64,000 nt of DNA from Bremerella alba (GCF_013618625.1 NZ_JABRWO010000001.1:558001-622000), one strand, 5' to 3'. Positions 37,381-47,244 are shown, counted from the stretch's first letter. The notes: generated by a model from the sequence alone, not told the origin. Numbers and translations are program-made.

Positions 37381-38508
37381 ATGTCTCAGTTGCTCGTAAG
37401 TCCCTTACGTTATTGCTTGGCGATGCTGCTATTGGCTTCGCTGTTGATTACGCCAGCTGTTGTTCGCGCAGCCGACAATGCTGCCTATGAAAAGGCCGTT
37501 CAGAATGCCGTCACCTATTTAACCAATCAAGGTCAGGCCGCCGACGGAACATTCAGCGGGAACACGGGTATCGGCGTTACGGCTCTTTGCACGCTCGGTC
37601 TCTTGGAACATGGCCGAACCCCGCTCGACCCGGCCGTCAAAAAAGGCCTGGCCGCTTTAGAAAAGCATGTGAAAGAAGATGGCGGTATCTACCTCGAAGG
37701 GACCCGTCATCGCAACTATGAAACATGCCTGTGCTTGCTGACCTTTGTTGCTGCCAACAACGACGGCCAGTACGACAAGTTGATCGGCAACGCCAATAAG
37801 TTCCTCAAAGGCCTGCAATGGGACAAAGAGGAAGGCAAGAGCGAAGACGATGCGTTTTACGGTGGTGCCGGCTACGGTGGACACTCGCGTCCCGACATGT
37901 CGAACACGACCTTCCTGATGGAAGCGCTGAAAGAAAGCGGCACCAGCGCCGACGACCCGGCCATGCAAAAAGCACTGCTGTTTGTCAGCCGCTGCCAGAA
38001 CCTGGAATCGCCACACAATCAATTCGAGTTCGCTCCGAAGAACCCGGATGGCGGCTTCTATTACACGGTGGCCGCCGGCGGAACCAGCCAGGCAGGCCAG
38101 ACCGCCAACGGTGGTCTGCGTAGCTACGGCTCGATGACTTACGCCGGTCTAAAAAGCATGATCTACGCCGGCGTCGACAAGGACGACCAACGCGTTCAAG
38201 CAGCCGTTGCTTGGCTCGGTAAAAACTACGATACCGAGCACAACCCAGGCATGGGGGATACCGGTTTGTACTACTATTACCACACCGTTGCCAAGGCCTT
38301 GGAAGCTTACGGTGAAGATGAATTCGTCACCGCCGATGGCAAGTCGCACGACTGGCGAAAAGAGTTCACCGAAGAGTTGATCAGTCGCCAGCAAGAGAAC
38401 GGCAGTTGGGTCAACGACAAGGCCGAACGCTGGATGGAAGGTGACCCCAACCTGGTCACCGGGTACTGCCTGTTGGCATTGGCTCACCTACAGAAAGACG
38501 CCGACTAG
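37381..38508 (+). CDS. Secreted protein with prenyltransferase/squalene-oxidase-type repeats
   Basis: A 375-residue protein with a Sec signal peptide ([20 protein letters not shown], cleavage likely after VRAA). The mature part is built of alpha/alpha repeats of the terpene-cyclase/prenyltransferase superfamily, seen in [33 protein letters not shown]-like and [12 protein letters not shown] segments with repeated G-x-W/F-N patterns. No DxDD or QW-rich active site is apparent, so a binding or scaffold role is more likely than cyclase activity. Such proteins are common in planctomycete envelopes. The start at 37381 has GAGG upstream and begins the signal sequence; the open frame to 37288 looks non-coding. 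A strong terminator follows. Confidence 0.85.
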   Translation: MSQLLVSPLRYCLAMLLLASLLITPAVVRAADNAAYEKAVQNAVTYLTNQGQAADGTFSGNTGIGVTALCTLGLLEHGRTPLDPAVKKGLAALEKHVKEDGGIYLEGTRHRNYETCLCLLTFVAANNDGQYDKLIGNANKFLKGLQWDKEEGKSEDDAFYGGAGYGGHSRPDMSNTTFLMEALKESGTSADDPAMQKALLFVSRCQNLESPHNQFEFAPKNPDGGFYYTVAAGGTSQAGQTANGGLRSYGSMTYAGLKSMIYAGVDKDDQRVQAAVAWLGKNYDTEHNPGMGDTGLYYYYHTVAKALEAYGEDEFVTADGKSHDWRKEFTEELISRQQENGSWVNDKAERWMEGDPNLVTGYCLLALAHLQKDAD

Positions 38509-38532
38509 ACGCGGCCCTGGATAAGCTACGAC

Positions 38533-38570
38533 AAAGGTCCGGCGAAATGTTTCGTCGGACCTTTTTTTGT
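38533..38570 (+). terminator. Intrinsic terminator
   Basis: AAAGGTCCGGCGAAA (38533-38547) pairs with TTTCGTCGGACCTTT (38550-38564) in a nearly perfect stem followed by T-residues. It lies 25 bases after the secreted repeat-protein gene and just before the end of the convergent methyltransferase, so it may serve both. Confidence 0.9.
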
Positions 38571-38603
38571 GCGTATTGACAGGTGGTTATCGGAACCGCC
38601 TGG

Positions 38604-39506
38604 TTATATCTTTCGCAGCACGAAGACCGCGTCGCTGATTTCGTCGTCAAACGGCATTGGATCATCGATATCGTAGTTGAAGTCGTACACCTCGCAAATT
38701 TCAAACTCTGGCAACTTCGCCATCAAACTACGAAACTGAGTTGGGTTATAGATGCGATAGGGATATTCGGCCTTGAGTCGTAATTGCTTTTCGCCGTCTT
38801 TGACTTGCAGGTGAAACAGCAGGGTTTCTAGTCGCTCTTCTCGACAAGAGTCAACGACTTCTAACGTGGTCGTCACTTCCACCTCCCCGTCGCGATTGGT
38901 CCAATGCTCCTCGCACTCTGGGTCATCGTAATCTTGCAAGATATGAAAACCCAAGATATATAGGCCGCCTGGCTTCAGGGAACTAGCCACACTGTGAAAG
39001 TGGCTTTCCGCTTCTTCTTCGGTTAGCAAGTGGCGAAACGTATTGAATGTGCACAGCACCGCGTCGAGCGGGGGCTCGATCTGAAAGCTGGCCATGTCGC
39101 CAGACACGGTCTCGCCGTTTAAATCTTTCTCGTATAGCTGTCGGGACAGATAGGCCAGAGACGCCTCGTTATTATCTAACCCCAGCATATTGAACCCGCG
39201 CGTCGCCATCTCGACGACGTTGCGTCCTCCGCCACATCCGATATCCAGCACGCGCTGTGTCTCTTCCAGGCCAAAACGCTTGAAAGCATCTTCGAAGAAG
39301 TCGCACTCCAACTCTGTTTCGTCCTGAAAGGACAGATCCCAGTACTTGGGATAGTCGTAACAATCGACCGTTTCAAATGGAGTCAAGAGATTGTTCTCGT
39401 AGAAGGGGAATCGAGCCCGATGGGCAATCTTGCCATTGTGACCGGATTCACTGCCGTTCGATAGGAGCAAAGAGGCCAATTGCTCGAATGCTATGAAAGT
39501 AGTCAC
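38604..39506 (-). CDS. SAM-dependent class I methyltransferase
   Basis: A 300-residue methyltransferase with motif I VLDIGCGGGRNVVEMATRG near residue 88 and the acidic residue of motif II in MLGLDNNEASL. Later motifs include LDAVLCTFNTFRHL and PGGLYILGFHILQDY. The N-terminal 60 residues (HRARFPFYENNLLTPFETVDCYDYPKYWDLSF) carry a segment typical of a planctomycete methyltransferase group that begins with substrate-recognition sequence. The substrate cannot be inferred. It starts with GTG 32 bp after the end of the ABC permease gene on the same strand, so it may be cotranscribed with that operon. A shorter start is possible. Confidence 0.82.
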   Translation of the reverse strand: MTTFIAFEQLASLLLSNGSESGHNGKIAHRARFPFYENNLLTPFETVDCYDYPKYWDLSFQDETELECDFFEDAFKRFGLEETQRVLDIGCGGGRNVVEMATRGFNMLGLDNNEASLAYLSRQLYEKDLNGETVSGDMASFQIEPPLDAVLCTFNTFRHLLTEEEAESHFHSVASSLKPGGLYILGFHILQDYDDPECEEHWTNRDGEVEVTTTLEVVDSCREERLETLLFHLQVKDGEKQLRLKAEYPYRIYNPTQFRSLMAKLPEFEICEVYDFNYDIDDPMPFDDEISDAVFVLRKI

Positions 39507-39538
39507 CAGAAGAGTGCAAGCAGGGCCTGGACTCGGCC

Positions 39539-41101
39539 TTACTTTGTCGAAGCATCCAGTGAGTTTGCGGCTTCTACGACCGATTTCTTCTTGATATCGA
39601 CCATTCCATTCGAATTTCGCATTTGCTCGGTCGAGATCGTGTTGACCATCTTTCGCAGACGCTCGGTAGCGGCGCGGTCTTTAGCCAGGCGAGGCGAAAC
39701 CAACAGCACCGCATCGTAAGGAGGCAACACGAACCGTGGATCGGTCAGTTCGACGATCTCGTCTGAGGCCAGGCGACCATCAGTGCGGTATCCCACGATC
39801 ACATCCGCGTCGCCGCGTTGCAGTGCGCCGTACATCAGTGTTGCGTCCATCGATTTTGTATTACCGAACTGCAGGCCATATTCCGATTGCACGTTCTTCC
39901 ATTCCGGCCGTGACCAGAATTCGATTTCACAGGCCGCCGTCAAATTACCGGAATGGGTAGCCAAGTCTTCAAGAGACTTGATCCCCAATTGCTCGGCTTG
40001 TTCCTTTCGCATGGCGAAGACGTAGTCGTTACTGAAACCAAGTGGCCCTAATGCCAGCACACCACTGCTCTCTTTCAAATTGGTGGCGATATCGATCAAC
40101 ATCTCCGCAGAAGAAACGTTGTCGCTCCGCTGCATTTCATTGGCCCACAGCGTTCCCGAGTAATCGACATAGCAGTCGATTTCGCCACGTTGCAGCGATT
40201 GCAATACAACAGTAGATCCCAATCCAGCTTTCACGTCCGTCTGGCGGTTGGCCTCTTGAAGGGCGTCTTGCAGGTGTTCAATCAAAATATACTGCTCAGT
40301 GAATGGCTTACCACCAATCACGTACGGTTTCTCTTGGGTGAACTCGCTCGCTTCGGCCAGGTGATCTGTGGGCGTGATCGTTGGATGCGGCTGCACAGCT
40401 TTCAGCAACAAAGGGCTGAGCGCGACGGCGACCATTCCTCCGATCGAACCCAACGCCCAAGCCTTGCTGCGACGCTGCGATGCTCGTTCAAGCCCACCCA
40501 ACAGCATGTCTAGTAACAGGGCCAGTCCGGCTGAGAACACGCAGCCAACAAGCAGCGCCACTGGATTGGTCGTTTGCAAACCGGCGAAAATGTAGTCGCC
40601 TAGGCTCGTCGCTCCTACCGGATAAGCCAGCGTTGCGGCCCCTACCACCCAAGCCGAAGCCGTCCGAATCCCTGCAATGATGGTCGGCGACGCCAACGGC
40701 AATTCGACAATACGCAGCCGTTGCCACTTATTCAGCCCGATACCATTGGCCGCTTCGATACAGCCAGGGTCAACCGTTTTCATGCCGGCGATCGTGTTTC
40801 GCAAGATTGGCAGAATACTGTACAGCACCAACGCGATCCAGGCTGGCAAAACACCCGTTCGATTCAAAGCAAATACCATGATCGCCAGCAACGCCATACC
40901 AGGAATCGTTTGAATGATATTGGCGATTGTTACGACTACCCGCTCGGCTTTGGGCCGACGAGCACAAAAGATCCCCAGCGGAATGCTGATCAGCACGCCA
41001 GCGAGGATCGAAGTGAACGCAAGGAAGATGTGCCCGCCAAGCCGGTCCGGCAGAAAGCTCAGTTGATACGGCACGCGGGCCCAGAAGTCAGCGTCGAACA
41101 T
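39539..41101 (-). CDS. Osmoprotectant ABC transporter, permease fused to substrate-binding domain
   Basis: A 520-residue two-domain protein. Residues 1-215 form a ProW/OpuAB-type permease with five to six helices and the cytoplasmic EAA-like loop (GLNKWQRLRIVELPLASPTI). From about residue 240 it continues as an OpuAC/ProX-type periplasmic binding protein (PYVIGGKPFTEQYILIEHL, LGSTVVLQSLQRGEIDCYVD), such as binds glycine betaine, choline or proline betaine. Permease-receptor fusions are known in OpuA and OpuF/EgtU relatives. The ATPase is the gene upstream (41172-41933), about 70 bp away. The start at 41101 (MFDADFWARV) is chosen as the first Met before the permease; a frame to 41236 adds an implausible Pro-rich tail. 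Confidence 0.88.
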   Translation of the reverse strand: MFDADFWARVPYQLSFLPDRLGGHIFLAFTSILAGVLISIPLGIFCARRPKAERVVVTIANIIQTIPGMALLAIMVFALNRTGVLPAWIALVLYSILPILRNTIAGMKTVDPGCIEAANGIGLNKWQRLRIVELPLASPTIIAGIRTASAWVVGAATLAYPVGATSLGDYIFAGLQTTNPVALLVGCVFSAGLALLLDMLLGGLERASQRRSKAWALGSIGGMVAVALSPLLLKAVQPHPTITPTDHLAEASEFTQEKPYVIGGKPFTEQYILIEHLQDALQEANRQTDVKAGLGSTVVLQSLQRGEIDCYVDYSGTLWANEMQRSDNVSSAEMLIDIATNLKESSGVLALGPLGFSNDYVFAMRKEQAEQLGIKSLEDLATHSGNLTAACEIEFWSRPEWKNVQSEYGLQFGNTKSMDATLMYGALQRGDADVIVGYRTDGRLASDEIVELTDPRFVLPPYDAVLLVSPRLAKDRAATERLRKMVNTISTEQMRNSNGMVDIKKKSVVEAANSLDASTK

Positions 41102-41171
41102 GGTTCTATTCTTATCATCTCGCCGCTGAAGGACGAGGGTTAGGTTAAGAGGTTTCTGGTAGTCGGGTGGG

Positions 41172-41933
41172 TCAGACGCTAAGCTCTCGCAAGAGTTCGC
41201 CGTGGCGGCGGGGCGTTTCCAATAGCTTGGCAACATAGTCGTCGCCTGGATCTTGGAGAAGCTCTTTCGGGGTACCGATGCGTAAGATCTCGCCCACGTT
41301 CATCACGGCGATCACGTCTGCCAGCAGCAAGGCTTCTGCCATATCGTGCGTGACAATCACCGCAGTCAAACCGAGCGAACGTTGAATGCGGCTGAATTCG
41401 ATTTGCAGCGTATCGCGGGTCACCGGATCGAGTGCCCCGAACGGTTCGTCGAGCAACATCACCTTGGGCTGGGCGGCTAACGCTCTGGCAAATCCAACGC
41501 GTTGTCGCTGCCCTCCAGAGAGCTCGCTGGGCAGTCGCGTGGCGAACGTTTCATGAGGAAGGTCGACCATGTCTAGCAGTTCGTTCGCCTTGCTCGTTCG
41601 CTCACCTGATGAGACACCTTGCAGCTTCAAAAGCAGCGTGACGTTGTCGGACACATTCATGTGCGGCAAGAGTCCGATGCTTTGAAACACATAGCCAATC
41701 CGACGACGCAACTGGACGGGATCTTGCTGGGTGATATCTTCTCCGCCGACCAAGATTCTGCCGGAAGTGGGTTCGATCAGACGATTGATCATCTTGACCG
41801 TGGTACTTTTACCGCTGCCGCTCCCACCGAGAAGTGCCAAGACTTTCCCCTCCGGCACTTCCAGCGAAACGTTCTGCACCGCGAAGGTCTTGCCTCCGTC
41901 CCACGATTTGCAGAGATTTTGAAGTTGAATCAT
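41172..41933 (-). CDS. Osmoprotectant ABC transporter ATP-binding protein
   Basis: A 253-residue ATPase of the ProV/OpuAA type, without the CBS domains that some members have. Walker A is GGSGSGKS at residues 36-43, the signature LSGGQRQRVGFARALAA, Walker B VMLLDEPFGALDP and the H-loop VTHDM. It powers the fused permease/receptor encoded next on the same strand. The start at 41933 (MIQLQNLCKSWDGG) begins the ATPase fold and has GAGAGACG upstream; the frame extends only to 41948. Likely induced under osmotic stress, though no operator is visible. Confidence 0.92.
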   Translation of the reverse strand: MIQLQNLCKSWDGGKTFAVQNVSLEVPEGKVLALLGGSGSGKSTTVKMINRLIEPTSGRILVGGEDITQQDPVQLRRRIGYVFQSIGLLPHMNVSDNVTLLLKLQGVSSGERTSKANELLDMVDLPHETFATRLPSELSGGQRQRVGFARALAAQPKVMLLDEPFGALDPVTRDTLQIEFSRIQRSLGLTAVIVTHDMAEALLLADVIAVMNVGEILRIGTPKELLQDPGDDYVAKLLETPRRHGELLRELSV

Positions 41934-42085
41934 CGGCGTCTCTCTCACCTCTTAGAAGTTCAAGGGGCTAGGAGCTTTGCTATCTAGGCCACGAACGGAT
42001 GAAGACATCCGCCCATCATTTAATAGCGAAAAGGGGAGACCGTTAGGACAAAAAGTTTTTCGCTACCTCACGTAGAAGATGCAGC

Positions 42086-43534
42086 CTAACCGATCACTTC
42101 GCCGCTGGCCTCCCCTTCTTTTTCCGATTCCTGATCCGCGGGTTTCTGGTCGGCCTTGAAATCTTCGTCTTTCTTCTTGTCTAGCAACGGTTCGAGTTGC
42201 TTGATCAGCCGCTCGTACTGCTCTTGAATGATCCTCACGTCGGCCGGGTGATGCTTCTGCTCGAGTGCCCCTTCCATGGTCAGCCGCGCTTGACGCTGCA
42301 CATCTTCGGCATGATCTTCATGTGTTACGGCGTTGGCGATACGCTGATAGCCTTCCATCATCCGCTGCGATACTGCCGCGCTGCTGATGGCATAGCTGCG
42401 CATTTGATCGAAGGCCGCGTGCATCACGCTGGAAAAATTCTGGCAGTCGGCGATCAAGCGAAGATGGCCATCATGATCGAAACGATTGGGTGCAGGCATT
42501 TTCCGCTGAGCTAACTGAGCCAAGGCCGACGACAGCCGGTCGATGCAATTGACCGCCGTGTAGGGATCGTTGATGCCAGGGCTGAGCGCACGGACCCCCA
42601 TTTGCGAAAGCTCGTGTACCGAGCAGTTCACGTCTTGCCACGGCGTGCGATTGTTGCCAATGTAAAAGGCATCGTTGATCGCATGGATCACTTGCGCCTC
42701 GTCAATTTGCCCCCGCGCGGCGACCTTGGCCAGCGTTTCACCATACGAGAGAAAGTCACCGGGGCGTTTGGGAAGTTCGATTATTAAATCGTGCCGGGTC
42801 GCCAGAGCGATCAGGTCGTCCCCTTCGATTCCCTGAATATAACCTTCGCGCGTCGACTCAATGGTGATGCCATCCTTCAAGGCCTTCCACTCCTGATCGG
42901 TAACCTCACGCTCGTGGGAATTCTCTTTGGGTGGCGGATCGCCGATCATGTCAGGAAAGATCCGCTCCATCGAATGCCGTAGGTCCGTAGCCAAACTGGC
43001 TACAATCTCAGGTGCTTGGGCGATCATCGCAACGTGGTGGATGAAATAGAGCAAGATCATCAGACTTCCCAAAGCAAATAAAATCGCTGCCATCACGGAC
43101 AGATGGGGGATGAAGAAGTTGTCTTCGCCTAACTTACGCACCATCTTCAGCACCACCAGGCTATAGACGGCCGTCCCCATGAACGCCCCAATCGTCCATT
43201 GGGTTGTCCGATCGCCCAGTCGGCTGCGCAGCACGCGTGAACCAAATTGAGAAGATGTGATCGAAAGGGTGACCATTTCCATCGAAAGCACCACACCAGC
43301 CACAGTGATCATACCGCCGGCAATGGTCGACAAGACAGTTTGGGCTCCGTTGGTGGTCGTTTCCAGCCAGAAGGAGTCCTCCCACGACCTTTTCAAAGAA
43401 GAGTCAATCCACAACATCGAAACAGCGACGAACACTCCGCCTAGTGTGCAAATCACCGGCACAAACCAAAGACTGTGCTGTAAGCGATTCCAATAATTCA
43501 ACAGTTTTTTCGGAGTCCACATCGAGGGGGTCAC
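42086..43534 (-). CDS. DUF2254 membrane protein
   Basis: A 482-residue protein of the DUF2254 family, with four transmembrane helices in the first 170 residues (WFVPVICTLGGVFVAVSMLW, TIAGGMITVAGVVLSMEMVT, VMAAILFALGSLMILLYF) and a large cytoplasmic C-terminal domain. Family landmarks are SSQFGSRVLRSRLGDRTTQW and LSQMGVRALSPGINDPYTAVNCIDRL. The tail after about residue 445 is Lys/Glu/Asp-rich. The function of DUF2254 is not established, though proteins are widespread and may be ion channels or sensors. The GTG at 43534 or an ATG at 43522 may be used; neither has a good ribosome site. Divergent from the ArsR gene. Confidence 0.88.
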   Translation of the reverse strand: MTPSMWTPKKLLNYWNRLQHSLWFVPVICTLGGVFVAVSMLWIDSSLKRSWEDSFWLETTTNGAQTVLSTIAGGMITVAGVVLSMEMVTLSITSSQFGSRVLRSRLGDRTTQWTIGAFMGTAVYSLVVLKMVRKLGEDNFFIPHLSVMAAILFALGSLMILLYFIHHVAMIAQAPEIVASLATDLRHSMERIFPDMIGDPPPKENSHEREVTDQEWKALKDGITIESTREGYIQGIEGDDLIALATRHDLIIELPKRPGDFLSYGETLAKVAARGQIDEAQVIHAINDAFYIGNNRTPWQDVNCSVHELSQMGVRALSPGINDPYTAVNCIDRLSSALAQLAQRKMPAPNRFDHDGHLRLIADCQNFSSVMHAAFDQMRSYAISSAAVSQRMMEGYQRIANAVTHEDHAEDVQRQARLTMEGALEQKHHPADVRIIQEQYERLIKQLEPLLDKKKDEDFKADQKPADQESEKEGEASGEVIG

Positions 43535-43807
43535 TATGGGAGGTACGTTGCTCGCCCAGCATCTTCTGGCTGAAGGTCTTCTCGATCATAGACAAGAGAA
43601 GGTGCAGAGACGAACACGAAATCAATGGCAACCAGTTGACTTTTATATTACAAACCAAGCGGTTTGCCGTTTGTCCGCAAGCAATGCCCCCCTCCCTATG
43701 CCAATCATCTAGCGGAAATAACCAACTCTATTTACAATCCGAAGCACTCTGAATGTCAGCCTCAGCCACCACGATTACCTTGGAAATCCTGGATCAATCG
43801 AGATTCC

Positions 43808-44131
43808 ATGAAGAAGAAACGTGAATACGAGCTTTGCGCTGGACGGTTAAAAGCACTTGCCGATCCCGATCGTCTGCGGATTGTCGAGCAACTCTTCTCA
43901 GGCCCAATGAACGTCAGTCAGTTGTCGGAAGTCCTTAGCGAAGAGATCGTGAAGATCTCGCACCATCTGGGTGTATTGCGGCACGCCGATGTTGTTCAAA
44001 CTGAGAAACAAGGGCGTTTCGTTATCTACTCGCTGCATCCCGATGTGGCCGCGGTCGGCAAAGATGAGTCAATGGAACAGGCTCGCCGCATCGACTTCGG
44101 CTGCTGCTCGATTGATCTGGAATCGATGTAG
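43808..44131 (+). CDS. ArsR-family winged-helix transcription regulator
   Basis: A 107-residue regulator with a winged helix-turn-helix (ALADPDRLRIVEQLFSGPMN, helix pair LSEVLSEEIVKISHHLGVLR, wing KQGRFVIYSLHP). Two adjacent cysteines near the C-terminus (FGCCSIDLESM) and Cys9 could form a metal or redox site, but the classical ArsR ELCVCDL metal motif in the recognition helix is absent. It probably represses its own operon and releases DNA on binding a ligand. The ATG at 43808 is the start of the conserved region; the open frame reaches back to 43664. It precedes the SRPBCC/GyrI-like gene by 132 bp and may control it. Confidence 0.88.
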   Translation: MKKKREYELCAGRLKALADPDRLRIVEQLFSGPMNVSQLSEVLSEEIVKISHHLGVLRHADVVQTEKQGRFVIYSLHPDVAAVGKDESMEQARRIDFGCCSIDLESM

Positions 44132-44263
44132 CTTCTTTCCGCGCGAAAGTCTTTGACGCAGCAAGCAGGGAATTCCATAATCGAAACTTCCCAAAGTCCC
44201 GGGAAACTCAATCCGAAAACGCAGGGCCTCTCTGTCTTCCCGGTCCGCTGTGAGAAAACAACC

Positions 44264-45196
44264 ATGCCGCGCTTCCATGTGGAAAAATCAATCGAAATTG
44301 CTGCGCCACCGCAAACAGTTTACGAGAAGGTCGTTGACTACGGTACCTGGACGACATGGTCCCCCTGGCTGTGCGCGGAACCGGATGCCCAGGTAACCGT
44401 CAGCGAGAACTCGAACTCTCAAGGTTCCCTCTATAAATGGTCCGGCGAAGTCGTCGGAGCCGGTGAGATCGAGCACCTAAGTCTCGACCCGAATCGACGG
44501 ATCGAAGATGAGATTCGCTTCCTGAAACCGTTTGCCTCGAAGTCCGACGTCGCGTTCGACATCGAGCCATCCGGACTGGGCACCAAGCTTACCTGGCAAA
44601 TGGACGGCTCTCTCCCTTGGTTCATGTTCTGGATGACTGGCATGATGAAAGGCTTCATCGGAATGGACTACGAGCGGGGGCTCAAGATGCTTAAAGAATG
44701 GATTGAAACAGGCACCATCCATAGCAAGACCAATGTCCTAGGTATCGAAGAAGTCGGTCCGATTCACATGGCCGGGGTGCGGCGGTTGAGTTCGCTAAAA
44801 GATATCGGCGGCACAATGCAGGGAGCTATCAACGAGATGATGAACTTATACTCCCAACACAATCTTCCCTGCGAAGGGCAATTAATGGCGGTCTATCACA
44901 AGTTTAATATCGGCAAGCAAACCTGTGACTTTACGGTCGGCAAGCTACTGTCGTCCAGAGACATCGAAGTGCCGGCTCCGCTTGAAAAATGGTCGTGCCC
45001 TCAAACCAGAGCATTCTGCGTCGAGCATCTAGGCGATTACAATCACCTGGGCAACGGCTGGAGTGCCGCCAATCAGCACGTGCGGTACAAAAAACTGAAG
45101 CCTCATAACTGCAGTGCGTTTGAGATCTACGAAAACAATCCGGACGAGACCCCGATTGATCAACTGCGTACAAAGATCTACCTTCCACTGAAGTAA
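44264..45196 (+). CDS. SRPBCC-domain protein with C-terminal GyrI-like domain
   Basis: A 310-residue protein made of two ligand-binding folds. Residues 1-145 are an SRPBCC/polyketide-cyclase-like domain (IEIAAPPQTVYEKVVDYGTW). Residues 155-310 are GyrI-like/AraC effector-binding (VGPIHMAGVRRLSSLKDIG, ending CSAFEIYENNPDETP and DQLRTKIYLPLK), the fold of BmrR and SoxS-related sensors. Such fusions bind small hydrophobic molecules; the ligand is unknown. It follows the ArsR-type regulator on the same strand, an arrangement that suggests a ligand-responsive pair. The start at 44264 is the first Met before MPRFHVEKS. Cytoplasmic. Confidence 0.85.
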   Translation: MPRFHVEKSIEIAAPPQTVYEKVVDYGTWTTWSPWLCAEPDAQVTVSENSNSQGSLYKWSGEVVGAGEIEHLSLDPNRRIEDEIRFLKPFASKSDVAFDIEPSGLGTKLTWQMDGSLPWFMFWMTGMMKGFIGMDYERGLKMLKEWIETGTIHSKTNVLGIEEVGPIHMAGVRRLSSLKDIGGTMQGAINEMMNLYSQHNLPCEGQLMAVYHKFNIGKQTCDFTVGKLLSSRDIEVPAPLEKWSCPQTRAFCVEHLGDYNHLGNGWSAANQHVRYKKLKPHNCSAFEIYENNPDETPIDQLRTKIYLPLK

Positions 45197-45249
45197 ATTC
45201 TTCCCTGCCCTTTCATCGGCGTGCAACTGCGCGTCTCCAGGAGTCGTGC

Positions 45250-46626
45250 ATGAGCCAGGACGTCGATCAGATTCAACAGACAGAGGACGGCGGCCCCGAC
45301 TGGATTTCGATTGGTGTTACCATCGCCTCAATCATCCTCTTGATCGTCTTATCTCCTTGGGGGCTTAACGTTCCGCTTGGGTTTCTGATCGTTCAAGTTG
45401 TATTGATCTCGATCGTCATTTGGCAAGCATGCGATCCCTTCGCCGATGCAGCCCAATGGGTCGGCGAAACCCTTCGCCTGCCAGGCTCGGTACGCGGAGC
45501 CACGCTCGATGCCGTGGCGAGCAGTATGCCGGAACTGTTTAGCGGCATCTTCTTTGTCGTGGTTGCCGTGATGAATGTTCCGACCGATTCCGTTGCGGCG
45601 ATGGCCCAGACCGGCGCCGAAGGCTACGGCAGCACCCTAGCAACTTGTGCTGGCAGCGCCGTCTACAATATGATTCTGATCCCTGCGTTTTGTGGAATCT
45701 TTATTTCGATCTATCGTAAGTCGAAGCCGACTATCGATGTCGAACCGGAAGTCATTTCACGCGACGGCATGTGGTTTATCCTTTGCGAACTCGTGCTGAT
45801 TATCTTCTTGTTCAACGACCGAATGTACTGGTGGATGGGACTCGTGTTCATCGGGATGTACATTGCCTACGTTGTTCACCTGTTTATCGATGCCAAGCGT
45901 TATCAGCATGCGATGGATGCTATTCACGCGCATCTCGGCGATGTCGGCCACGATACGCCTACTGAGCAAATCGTGGCTACGCTGCAAGAGGAAAACATCA
46001 AAGCCACACACATGCTGGTCGAAAAGATCAAAAGCTCGGCCGATGAAGATGAGGAAGACGAAGCGGATACAGCCGGAGTCTTTTACGGAATATTCAACGT
46101 CCGGCTCAATGGCTTGACGGCAACTCTTGTTCTGCTGGCTTGCACAGGGGTCGCGGCAATCTCGTGCTACTGGTTGGTGGAAGTCACCAACGAAACAGCA
46201 CACGTTTTAAACGTACCGGTCTTCTTTGTGGCAGTTATTCTCGCAGCTGCGGCATCGAGCGTGCCGGATACCTTTCTTTCGATCGGTGCTGCCATGCGAG
46301 GTGATGACTCCGGCGCGGTTTCCAATGTCTTCGGCTCGAATATCTTCGACATCTGTATTTGCCTGTCGATTCCGCTGCTGGTCAATTCTTACTTGATCGA
46401 CTGGCAGCCGGTGCTCTTAGTGCAAAATGGCAAACCGATCGAGGGTCTGGTCGATCTTCGTTTGTTGCTGATCACGTTTTCTGCGATCACCTTGTTTGTA
46501 CTGTGGCATCGTCGCCAGTTAACGCGTGCCAAGTCCTATTTCCTGTGCTTCTTGTATGCCTTGTTTATCGCTTATGCAATTGCCGGATCGTTCGGATTCA
46601 GCATCGTGGGAATGTTAGGACTCTGA
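45250..46626 (+). CDS. Cation:Ca2+ antiporter family (CaCA) membrane protein
   Basis: A 458-residue membrane protein of the Ca2+/cation antiporter superfamily, with about ten helices in two homologous halves. The alpha-repeats carry the ion-binding motifs: GATLDAVASSMPELFSG near residue 78 and AASSVPDTFLSIGAAMRG with the following SNVFGSNIFDICICLSIP near residue 340. The two halves are joined by a cytoplasmic loop at about 210-275 that is strongly acidic (SSADEDEEDEAD) and may sense Ca2+. Ion selectivity cannot be read from sequence; Na+/Ca2+ or K+-dependent types are possible. It is 53 bp after the SRPBCC/GyrI gene, probably cotranscribed. Confidence 0.85.
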   Translation: MSQDVDQIQQTEDGGPDWISIGVTIASIILLIVLSPWGLNVPLGFLIVQVVLISIVIWQACDPFADAAQWVGETLRLPGSVRGATLDAVASSMPELFSGIFFVVVAVMNVPTDSVAAMAQTGAEGYGSTLATCAGSAVYNMILIPAFCGIFISIYRKSKPTIDVEPEVISRDGMWFILCELVLIIFLFNDRMYWWMGLVFIGMYIAYVVHLFIDAKRYQHAMDAIHAHLGDVGHDTPTEQIVATLQEENIKATHMLVEKIKSSADEDEEDEADTAGVFYGIFNVRLNGLTATLVLLACTGVAAISCYWLVEVTNETAHVLNVPVFFVAVILAAAASSVPDTFLSIGAAMRGDDSGAVSNVFGSNIFDICICLSIPLLVNSYLIDWQPVLLVQNGKPIEGLVDLRLLLITFSAITLFVLWHRRQLTRAKSYFLCFLYALFIAYAIAGSFGFSIVGMLGL

Positions 46627-46800
46627 GTAAAGATTGCCTGAATTTGCACCCTTATTTTTGCTCACAAAATTTAGAGGCATCACGCCGATTTCTTTTGTAC
46701 GATGGCTACCGCCGCGATACTTGCGGAATCACCTTTTGAAACCCTTTCTTTTCGAACTTCCTATCTACTACAACTACTGACGATAAAGGGAATCCAGACG

Positions 46801-47244
46801 ATGGGATTACTTGATTCATTATTTGGAGGAATGGAAGGTTCCTCGAAACTGACTCCACAAGAATCGTTCGCCGGTATCCTCATGGGGGCCAGCGGATGCG
46901 ACGGGCACATCGCCGAAGAAGAAGTGGATGGGCTGGTCACGTGCCTGGTAAGGATGAAACTGTTCCAGCGATACGATGGCCGGCAGTATGGAAAAACTTT
47001 GAATAAGCTGCACGGATTCATGAAAAAGAAAGGGGTCGAATCCCTCATCGATTCCTGTACAGAAACACTACCCAAGGAACTCGCCAAAGCAGCGTTCGCC
47101 AATGCGTGCGATATCGTGCTGGCCGATGGGGTTGTCGAACCAGACGAAAAGGCCTTCATCGATCGACTGCGCGAGAAACTGCAGATCGATAGTAAAACGG
47201 CCAAGACGATCGCTGAAGTGATGGTCATTAAAAATAAAGGGTAG
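46801..47244 (+). CDS. TerB-like tellurite-resistance-family protein, copy 1
   Basis: A 147-residue helical protein with the TerB-like pattern (FAGILMGASGCDGHIAEEEV and ANACDIVLADGVVEPDEKAF). In TerB the acidic residues of the repeated D-G-x-(I/V)-x-x-x-E segments bind metal; both copies of that motif, near residues 36 and 107, are kept here. The start at 46801 is the Met before GLLDSLFGGM, with AAGGGA upstream; an open frame to 46702 is non-coding in appearance. The next gene is a close paralog (54 bp downstream). The rest of the tellurite cluster (terC, terD) is absent, so the role is unclear, perhaps metal or envelope stress response. Confidence 0.8.
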   Translation: MGLLDSLFGGMEGSSKLTPQESFAGILMGASGCDGHIAEEEVDGLVTCLVRMKLFQRYDGRQYGKTLNKLHGFMKKKGVESLIDSCTETLPKELAKAAFANACDIVLADGVVEPDEKAFIDRLREKLQIDSKTAKTIAEVMVIKNKG

